A DNA stretch of 64,000 bases. It comes from Dioscorea cayenensis subsp. rotundata (lineage: Eukaryota > Streptophyta > Magnoliopsida > Dioscoreales > Dioscoreaceae). The notes beneath the pieces are model-generated. The model ran no database searches. It was not told the origin of the DNA and saw only the letters and a list, made by a program, of their open reading frames with translations. A program made the position numbers and the translations under genes. The stretch lies in the NCBI RefSeq assembly GCF_009730915.1, contig NC_052484.1, positions 4,244,054-4,308,053 on the forward strand, written 5' to 3'. This document shows, piece after piece, positions 55,600 through 64,000 of the stretch (positions are counted from its first letter, which is position 1; each line of letters begins with the position of its first letter).

Positions 55600-56837
55600 G
55601 GCCATCTCCAACCCAAAACTCTATATTTGGCGCTTCAGTACACAAAAATACAACTTCTACAATAAAAGTTTCTCCAACCACCATCTCTATTTTTAACTCT
55701 AAAATAGAATATTCTAAGAATATTCTTCTCACTTCACACTTTTATATTCATACTAGTAATAAATTTAAGCATCTTTAATTTTTCAATTTTAACCATTGAA
55801 TTTAATTATTATATTATTTAAAATATAATTTTTTTAATATTTTTTATAAATATTTATTAAATATAAAATATGATTGATAAACTACAAATATAAATACAAA
55901 CATTAAATTACATTAATTACTTAATAAAAACATAACATACAAACAAGCACCATCAGTGAAAACAACACATTATTAAAAACTAAAATAACACACAAACTTT
56001 TAATTATCTTCGTCATTTGCATAGTAGCATCTTCTATTAGTCGTTTAAAAGATGATAACTCCAAGATTATGGAGATGTTAGAGAAGACTAATGCAGATCG
56101 ACAAATGTTCTTAGAAATGCAAAACAAAAATCTTGCTCTTCAACAAATGAGATATGAAGACAAAATTTTGATGCTAGACTTGAATTCTATAGCTGATCCA
56201 AATATTCGTGCTTGTATACAAGCACAACAACAAGAAATTTTACAGAAAAGAGGACATTTTCAACAACCACCCCCTTCTGGATCTAACATGTTTAATGATA
56301 TTTTTGGAAATATTGGTGGAAGTGGCGATAACATGCCAGATTATTAGACCCATCTACTTCAACTTTCTTTAGTTGTATTTATTTAATTAAAATATAAAAT
56401 TATATATATAAATTTTATAAAAAATAAAAAAGAAAAAATAAACTAAAAATTAAAATTGAAAAACAAGAAAAGAATAAAAAAGATAAAAAATTAAAAATTA
56501 AAACTAAAAACCAAAAAAGATAAATAATAAAGATAAATAATAAAATTAAAAATTAAAAAATTAAACTGATAATTAAAACTGAAATATAAAAAAAATAAAT
56601 TGAAAATTAAAAATGAAAACAAAAATAAACTGAAGATTGAAGAAAAAAATAAACTCAAAAGTAAAATTAAAAAAAAATAAATAAAAAAACAAATAGCGTT
56701 GCTACAGTGACGCACAACTTCTTGCGCGTCACTGTAGCTTTTCTCAAATTTGGCGAATGATTTGGCGCAGGATTGGAGTTAATCCTGCGCCAAATCTAGG
56801 TTAAAACGCCAAATTTGCTATAGGGTTGGAGATGGCC
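55600..56837. mobile_element. PIF/Harbinger-like element, copy B, internally deleted
   Basis: TGA flanks it (55597-55599, 56838-56840). The ends are perfect inverted repeats of at least 15 bp, GGCCATCTCCAACCC. The left 440 bases match copy A (49137-50867). At about 56028 the sequence jumps from the transposase tail (minus) into the C-terminal half of an ORF1 gene (plus), so the middle is deleted. It is non-autonomous. Confidence 0.9.
56069..56347 (+). pseudogene. C-terminal part of Harbinger ORF1 (Myb/NAM-associated type)
   Basis: The frame contains MLEKTNADRQMFLEMQNKN, then MLDLNSIADPNIRACIQ and QQEILQKRG. This Glu/Gln-rich coiled stretch is like the end of the DNA-binding ORF1 protein that works with the Harbinger transposase. 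The N-terminal Myb/SANT part is missing because of the deletion. Confidence 0.6.
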
Positions 56838-56840
56838 TGA

Positions 56841-57297
56841 GGCCACAGTAACGCCAAATATTCTACATGCTAAAAAAGAAGTTAAAATATTCAATTATAT
56901 AAATAAGATAGTTAAATATAATTTATATATATATATATATATATATGAATTATGGGGCCGGGAAAATCATGGGGTTTTAAGGATAAAACCGTCTCTGGTC
57001 TCTTTTCAATAGTGTCTACGGTATTTCTCCACCGGGACCTATTATGACTCCCAATCAGGGCCCGTCCTTAACATAGGGATTAAGTCCTTAACCCTAGAAC
57101 CTCAAAATTGCTTTGACCTCATTTTATGAAAAAATATTAAAAATTATTTTAAAAATTTTCATTTATTAGTATTTTTTTCACAAAACCATAATATTAAAAA
57201 TCTTGACAATTATATAATATTAAATTGCATATAATTTATCTTTTTGTCTAGAGTTGCCAAAATTCATAATTTTTTAAAAAATAAAAAATAAAATTTC

Positions 57298-57335
<38 letters not shown>

Positions 57336-58230
57336 CCGCATTATCTAATCATTTGTGACCAATAATGTCTTATTATGTTATTTATTTATTTAATAAAATA
57401 ATTAAAAAGTAATTATTTTGCTTAGGTCCCATTACCACTAAAACCTACCAGGCTACCACCATTCATCCTTTTCCTTTTGACGTTAAATCGTTTTTTTATA
57501 TTCTATTAAAGTTTTTAATAACGCGGTACTAAATAAAAATAAATAAATAAATACATAATAAAAAAAATTAAATGTTTAGAATAAAAATACATGTGCTTCT
57601 AGTCAAATGGATTAATCCTCAAACTAGTCCTAGTCCCTCTATGATTAGATCACCCTTTTAGTCCCATTATTTTTCTCAATTAGAAAATGTTTTGCCCTAA
57701 TGATAATTATTGTCTCCGCCGTTTTTGCTAATATGGTACCCACTAACACGTGACCACATTTAATATATATATATATATATATATAAACTAATGAATAACA
57801 CTTGCAATATTGATAAAAAGCAAATTTCGGATCTTTGAAACTTGAATATGATGAAAATAATGTGAAAACATTTATCAATATTTTAAGCCATTCATTTTTG
57901 TTGTTTTTTATACTAAATGGAATCAGTGTGATGTTAGAGCAAAAACAGATATTTCCCAGGGGACGTGAACAGATATTTCATGATAAAAGACTTAAAGGAT
58001 ATCATAATAAAGTAACAGATATTTCATAATAAAAGACTTAAAGAATAATAATAGAGTAAGTATTTTTCTTTCTGCTTTGCCCATTTACCCTCTATGCTTT
58101 ATTAACATTCCATTTAAAGGATGTGCAGAGATTATTCTAGTTGTATCTCCAATACAGGCTGAAACTATCAGCAGACTTGAACATTATTAAACATGAAAGG
58201 ATCTTTTGCCATAAAACCATTTCATAGCAC
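56841..58230. other. AT-rich intergenic DNA
   Basis: Holds (AT)n runs near 56925-56946 and 57763-57783 and an (ATT)n run at 57297-57332. The phrase cagggcccgtccttaacataggg (57056-57078) resembles ends of decayed hAT-like repeats. No gene recognised. Confidence 0.45.
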
Positions 58231-58260
58231 CAGATAAAAAGGTTTGAAACTGCAGATTTG

Positions 58261-58460
58261 GAGGGGTGCGCCAGGCCCAAGCAGTAGTGCAACGCAAGGG
58301 CGACGCTTGAGGGCCCCACTAGCAAGCTAGTGTAGATGGGCCCTCCCCAAAACAAGAAATTAATTTAATATCATAGTGGGCCGATGGCCCACGTATCAGA
58401 TATTAAACTGATAAGAACAGATACTACACTTGATCTTAGCCAAAAGGCCGAGAAAGGTAT
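58261..58460 (-). ncRNA. U2: U2 spliceosomal snRNA
   Basis: U2 pairs with the intron branch site in the spliceosome. The RNA starts at 58460 (ATACCTTTCTCGGCCTTTTG on the minus strand) and shows the conserved 5' half: stem I, the branch-recognition GTAGTA in AGTGTAGTATCTG, and stem IIa (TCTGTTCTTATCAGTTTAAT). The Sm-site region (AATTAATTTCTTGTTTTGG) and the 3' stem-loops III and IV, ending CGCACCCCTCC, follow. The length of about 196-200 nt is that of plant U2. I saw no damaging change. The upstream promoter elements are spaced correctly, so this looks like a working gene rather than a retro-copy. The 3' end is placed to within a few bases. Confidence 0.95.
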
Positions 58461-58481
58461 GAGTTTTATTACTCACATTCA

Positions 58482-58540
58482 AGCCCTATTTATAGGCTCT
58501 CCTACAGGACTCACTGTTCTCAATAGCCGATGTGGGACTA
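58482..58540 (-). promoter_or_regulatory. U2 snRNA promoter: USE and TATA box
   Basis: The upstream sequence element GTCCCACATCG is at 58538-58528 (minus strand), and the TATA box CTATAAATAGGG begins at 58495-58494. The gap between them is 33 bases. In plants this spacing marks RNA polymerase II snRNA genes (about ten bases shorter for Pol III). TATA to start is about 34 bases. Confidence 0.92.
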
Positions 58541-59873
58541 AAAATACTAAATTTTTTTTTAAAAAAAAATTATTTATAGTTTTGGATATTTTCATTGTTC
58601 CTAAATAGATCTTCTAATAACCTAATATACTTTTTAGTCCTCTTCTTTTCATTGTATTACTTTTAAAACCACTCCTGTTATCCCAACCTATTAATTTTTT
58701 ATGAAAAGCCCTAAAATGCACTTTTATGTGAGATTTGATGAATGAGAATCAAAATTTCAAAGAAAAAGAGAGATTTGAAAGATCAGGAATCTAATAGGGC
58801 TATGTAACAACAATTCACTAAAAAGACAACTAAAACATTGCATCTAGATTGCAAGCTAAGCAAACCTATTATCACCATCATTAGCATTCCCTCTCTCTTC
58901 CTCCTCTTGTTCTGTTGGTGAATATGTTGGTTATACCAAAAAAAAAAGTTTATGAGCAGCATTGTGTGTAATAATGCTTGCAACACCAAGTTCATAAGAA
59001 GCAAAGTGTTCTTGAGATCATTTAACCCTCTCAACACCAACAGTAGCACAAATTCACCAATAATCAAGTGGTCTATTGGTAATCAGGTTCTTAAAAAAAA
59101 TCTTTCATAAATGATAAAAAGTTCAAATCATGTATTAAAACAAAAACGTGAGTAGTAATTATGTATAGGTGGTTCTAGTGTCAATGTGTGTATGACCATG
59201 CTCCACTTCTGCTTGTACTTGCTCCGTCAAAATTTGTGTATGTCATTATTTTTCTTAACAACCTAGCCGCTCTTGGGCAAAAAAAAAAAAGTATTTCTTT
59301 AGATGAATCTCTGTTTTTTTACTATTAATTATAATAAGAGAAAATTAATTGTTGAATCTACATGATGATTTTCATACATTACACGTGACACCAGTTTAGC
59401 TAGATTAAGAAATCAAATTTTTGAAAAATAAATATGGATCGAGAGAATATGAAAATTTAAAAGGATGGATCGGAGATTTCACGAAGATTAAGAATCTATT
59501 ATTACTTTTCTCTATTTTAAAGAAGAAAAAAAAATTTTGGAGGAAATTGAGACAAAGGTAAACAAATCATTAATTATCACTCCTTATTCTTTTGAATTTT
59601 AAAAATACAAAAAAAAAATCCTCTATCCCAATTATTTAAAACAAAAACTTTTATAATTAACCCCTTGAAAAGATAGTAAAATGAAATCTAAGCTTGCTTT
59701 TTTTTCATCGAGTTATTATTTATTTATTTTGGAGGAAAGCGGCATAACATTCCTAACTCTTCATTTTTATTTCCTTCCCTTGTGTTCCCTTTTAAAATAT
59801 ATTCTTAATGAGGCATAATTAATCCAACAATTTCAGGGTTTGTTCTTAACAAAACAACTATTGTTGAAATTGC
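58541..59873. other. AT-rich intergenic DNA
   Basis: A 94-codon minus-strand frame at 59067-58783 (GLNDLKNTLLLMNLVLQ) is hydrophobic and matches nothing I know. No other feature. Confidence 0.45.
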
Positions 59874-60293
59874 CAGGTCCTTGTAATTATGTATTTTCTG
59901 TCCTTTTAGTCCTTATAATACTTTTAGATACATTTAAGTCCTCATATTTGATCGAATTGAGACTTTCAAGTCTGAGGCATAGATGACGTTATCTTCGCCA
60001 TTTCTTTTGGGCTGGTATGACTTTAAATATTCGATGTTAGATACAATTAAGTCCTCGTATTTGATTGAGTTGGGACTTTTTAGTCCCCCTATTTCGTAAT
60101 AAAAAAAAAATCACATTCGTCGTTAGATACAATTAAGTTCTCATATTTGATCGATTTGAGACTATTTAATACCCAATTTTGTAATAAAAAAAGTTATATC
60201 TGCGCAAAAGAAACGATCAAATATGAAGATTTAAATATACCTAAAATATTATAAAGACTAAAAGCTCAAAAAATACATAATTACAGCAACCTG
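59874..60293. mobile_element. MITE-like inverted-repeat element with three internal repeats
   Basis: The left end CAGGTCCTTGTAATTATG and the right end, read inward, CAGGTTGCTGTAATTATG are inverted, and the match continues for about 75 bases. Between them a unit with ttagatacaattaagtcc and a gatcg/gattgagttggg phrase recurs at about 59930, 60037 and 60124. No clear target duplication. It lies about 600 bp past the 3' end of the NAPRT gene. Confidence 0.5.
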
Positions 60294-60893
60294 TAAAGTA
60301 ATTAAACTACAACCATTTCAACCATGAAAAAAAAATCCAACAATTATATTTACCTCAAATGTCATAAAACAATAAATTAAAAGATGAACCAATAAACATT
60401 CATTTAAAAAATTTCAAACTAAAGTTTCACAGTTAACCAACCTTTTTAGAAAATGTTATTCTCAAATAAAGTACGAAAAAAAATGTCATCCTAAGATGTT
60501 CTTTCACAAAAGAGCTTTCCAAACACAAAGCAAACCAAACCATCAATCACTCAACAAATCATCCACTCAAATAGTGGTGTCTTCTGACAATTGGAACATG
60601 GAATTTGATAAATGTGATAACTAATACATGAAGATAACAGATACAGTTCAATAAAGAAAACTTTTTCAATGCTCTCTTTGAACTAATTTTCTTACTGTGC
60701 TTAAATGAATTAAAACCAGAAAAAATAGGCCACAAGACTTTGCAAAGTGATGCAGTAATTTACAGATCATGGAAATCATAAAACTAGCACATTGGTATAT
60801 TGATTATTCATTTCATCTATCTTTTGTCAAGTAACTCTTTCGACGTGTTTATGACATTTGCGTACACTGTTAATGCTCTCCATCAGAGCTCTT
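60294..60893 (-). other. 3' flank and untranslated region of the NAPRT gene
   Basis: AT-rich with no frame. The 3' untranslated region of the minus-strand gene should lie just below 60894. Confidence 0.45.
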
Positions 60894-63800
60894 TCACAGA
60901 AGTTCACCGACCGGAGCTTCACTGAGCCATAGGAAATGGATGAAGTCATACAACTTGGCACTTACACTCACCTGGCAAGAATGATAAAGGACAAAAGTGA
61001 TGAACACATGATGACGCCAGTTATACGATAACAATTGCTAATGAAAAAGGAATACAACCTTGTAAGGTGTCGGGTTTAGCCTCCTCATATGATCAGGCCG
61101 CATCTGATCCAAGTGTTGCATACAAAGGTCTCTCATTTCTGAAAGCGATGGCAGTACTTCCCTTGGTTTATCTTTCAAGCACAAAAGATTCATGTTCAGA
61201 AACTAGAATATGTTACAAGATGTTTCTGTTTCTAGTAGCACAATGCACAAATAGATGAGTAAGCTGCTGTGTTGATTTTTTAAATGGAAAATTTTGGGGC
61301 ATGGGTGATTCTATTTTGTCAATACTTGAATCAGTAAAATTTTTCGCTGACCAAAGAACTTGGCCAAAAGTTCAGATAAATAACAGAAAATTGCATTTGA
61401 CATACGAGAATCTCCAGGCCAGTAACATTTCAGAAGTTCCTCAACACGCTGAGGCGCAACATAAGCTCTCTTTGACTCATTGAATGGATTGCGGCAAAGA
61501 ATTCTTTCCCCGACCTTTAATTTAAGGAAAGAGAGAAAAGTTAATGCATGTCAAATTTTCAAACTATCCTCAACAATGCAATGTATTTGGAAAAAATAGT
61601 TGAAACAATTTTTAAATATATAAGGTAGATATACAAGGCAAGCACCCAAAATGCACAACTTTCTAGAATTGGCGAACAAAAAAAACCAATTTGAAGTTTT
61701 GACATTTTACTCATTACATGGTTACTAATTTCACGTTTAGGTTTATTACTTCAAATGTATTTTGTGCTAGAACTAACCTAGTTTCAAATATAAGATTTAC
61801 TACATTAAATTGGACTTAAAAGTATTGCATACCTTTGGAGGAATTTCATCTTCACCTATCATAATGTCTACCAATGCATATCCTTCTTTACCATACAATC
61901 TGAAACATCGCTTTTTACGTGGTATGGAGACCTACAAGATGACAATAGTTTAAGACTAACAAATATGTAAAATATGAATGCAAATTTACCTTTATAAATA
62001 TGACCTGACCTTTGTAATATCTTCAGAGAGTTTGATACGAGGCTGATTATTTATCTCAACCAGTTTAAACACACAGCCAAGAGCTGCTTGTGCATAGCAA
62101 GTAACCAAATAGGTGCCAATTCCAAAGGCATCCACCTCATGTCCCTTTTTCAAACAAAGAGGAATTAAAATTGTCAGCATACAATGTCAAATACCACTTA
62201 TAGTAGTTTGTATCATGTTGCACACAAACTGCATGGTTCCTACTTACTTCATGAAGGAAAAAGTTGTTTGCGAAAAATCAAAATCTAATAACAGAGCATT
62301 CCCTTGTCTTAGGCGGTAGCTGAAATACTCCATTACATTCAATACAGACTTAGTTGAACAACAGGAGCAACATTAAAAATAAATAATACAGAATCTGAAG
62401 TTATATGGCTAAACCACACAGAAATCTTTGAAAAGAGTCATGCAACCTAGGTAGTTCATGAAGAACTCAGCAAAGATAAATTGAGAAAAACAATAGTAGG
62501 TTGCTTTCGTAATAAAGGAACAAAAGTGGACTGAAAAAACATAACTATCACAAACTTCCTCATATGATAACATATCACATTTATGTAAAAGGAAAGGTTT
62601 CCAAAAATCCAACAGTGATAAGAAATTATTTATTATACTGGCAACAGTAGCTTGCATTATTGGCCTTGGGTACCCCCTAACATTGTCCTTGTGTGTCAGC
62701 ACATTAATCATGCAGTCTGCTAATTAAACTGCATGTTAATCCTGCTGTCTGACTACTTGAACTCCAAATATTTTAAATATATGGAAGGAAGTACCTGCTT
62801 GTTCAAGGCATCAATAGTTTCCTCATTGAGATCATTGCTAGCAGTAACCAACATTTTACCAAAACCAGGGGCACCAAATTCCTTTTCAACCATACAGAAA
62901 AATTTCCGAGCTTGAATAGACAAATATGCTAGATCCCCAGAGTCGAGCCTAATTCCAGACGCTTTGTACCTGCATTGCAATTAAACATGTTAACTATTAT
63001 AAAAAATTGCACCACATATGAACCAAGATTATTTAGGAACTCAAAAATGAAATATGGATAAACTATAGTTTTAATTATATATTATAAAAAAAGGTGCCGT
63101 GTGACACATGTTGAAAATATTCTAAAAAAGGAACAAAAGATTTATACATACACTTTATTGTAGAACACACACAACTAAATGCGGAAATCCATCCAAGGTA
63201 CAATTTGAGAAAGAACTACCACAATTGCCCAATTCAAGGGAACTATGAGAAGGCTTAGGCATCAAAGAGACCTAACTAGGACTTCCAAACAATGAACTAT
63301 TTTGTCTCTTAGACAGTCTGAATAGACCTACCACATCAATAACAGGGAAACAGTATATGAAGCTTAGTTTCATTCAAATACCTTCCAATTCATCCCTCAA
63401 TGCTAGTAAGACAGACAATATAAATTCCATATCTTATCCAGCAAACCCAGCTTGAAATCCAAATAAATTCAAAAATAACCCCAACAAAGGACACCAGAAT
63501 AGACAGGGTGTTTCTACCATAACAAACAACTAGAATAAGATATAAGCTACACCCAGTTCATGGGCTGCTAAATTCCCCCAACTACCCCTGAGCCCTGATC
63601 TGCATTCAGGATATACACATATCTATGCATGTGATTCCCAAAGTCAAGACAACCCATGTACAGATTGAATTGTTCTTATTTCACAATAAACATAGATAAG
63701 AACTTTGGCTTTGCAGTCCCAATTTACATGCTCACATGAAAACATTCATTGGACCTAACAAAGATCTCTTGATCTTGTTCACTGTTGTACTTCATGCATA

Positions 63801-63968
63801 TGTGGATGGAAAAATTAAGATGAGAAGATATAATATCTCACAACTATTAAATTTATGCAAGTCAAAACAACTAAGAAATGTAAAAACCATTCATAAGTTC
63901 AAAATTTACCCCAAATCATTGAGTGCTAAAGCTACAGCACAAAAGTTTGGCACCCCACTCCTCATTAC
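60894..63968 (-). CDS. NAPRT: Nicotinate phosphoribosyltransferase, C-terminal seven exons (5' part beyond window)
   Basis: The enzyme makes nicotinate mononucleotide from nicotinate and PRPP (Preiss-Handler NAD salvage). The exons are 63968-63910 ([20 protein letters not shown]), 62969-62795 ([35 protein letters not shown]), 62144-62010 ([17 protein letters not shown]), 61931-61833 ([17 protein letters not shown]), 61514-61406 ([18 protein letters not shown]), 61171-61059 ([19 protein letters not shown]) and 60971-60894 ([19 protein letters not shown]). All introns are GT-AG and the pieces join in one frame of 255 residues plus stop, roughly the last 45% of a protein of about 550. RLDSGDL and GIGTYLV are conserved substrate-site motifs of the family. 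No damage is seen. The first exons should lie right of 64000. Confidence 0.95.
62970..63909 (-). other. Large intron of the NAPRT gene
   Basis: 940 bp between two well-supported exons. No transposon end, RNA or nested gene recognised. Confidence 0.7.
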
Positions 63969-64000
63969 CTGATAAGAATGCATTTAACTATCAGCTCTGA

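Noticed and set aside
58137..58355. Minus-strand protein overlapping the U2 gene
   Set aside because: It overlaps the U2 RNA and its 3' flank and only reflects the GC-rich 3' stem-loops of that RNA.

Overview
This window is nuclear DNA of a flowering plant: AT-rich, intron-bearing genes, a plant-type U2 snRNA promoter, and most of the sequence made of plant transposon families. The species cannot be named from the sequence. All coordinates, splice sites and duplications below were read by eye; no database search was run.

Layout. 1-6139: right part of a large Mutator-like element (MULE) with a decayed MuDR-type transposase (+) facing a decayed Ulp1/SENP-type cysteine protease gene (-), closed by a terminal repeat. 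6837-7837: non-autonomous hAT. 8765-15599: a small TA-flanked MITE split by a 6.3 kb CACTA element (8955-15283, TSD TAG) and by a tRNA-derived SINE (15355-15583). The CACTA carries pieces of two host genes in one orientation: the promoter and first three exons of ribosomal protein L18, and five exons of the CAF-1 subunit FAS2. One FAS2 exon is interrupted by a MULE (10155-11668). 15600-22900: LTR-like remnant, MuDR N-terminal fragment, hAT-like remnants and AT-rich spacer.

23236-34000 holds two host genes on the minus strand: an intronless secreted subtilase (SBT1 type) and a nine-exon receptor-like kinase of the At1g49730/At3g19300 type, whose nine exons add up to one open frame of 672 residues. 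34317-35266: a second SINE family and a Tourist-like MITE.

36000-48860 is a large decayed palindrome. Two inverted copies of a spliced, apparently non-coding unit lie about 12 kb apart. The left copy is split by a Ty1/copia retrotransposon (36326-40826, TSD TCCGA), the right copy by a fold-back MULE (45104-47566) and a SINE (47991-48219). An inner inverted repeat and a second copy of the TA-flanked MITE lie between.

49137-56837: two related PIF/Harbinger elements (one with a hAT MITE inside) flank a 3.5 kb Ac-type hAT with a broken transposase. 58261-58460: a U2 snRNA gene (-) with a correctly spaced Pol II-type promoter. 60894-63968: the last seven exons of nicotinate phosphoribosyltransferase (NAD salvage), running off the right edge.

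The working genes are the subtilase, receptor kinase, U2 and NAPRT; I see no functional link between them. The rest is layered transposon history, much of it datable by nested target-site duplications. The most unusual content is the RPL18/FAS2-carrying CACTA, the protease-carrying MULE with its repeated TTTAAAC motif in non-coding parts, and the large inverted duplication.
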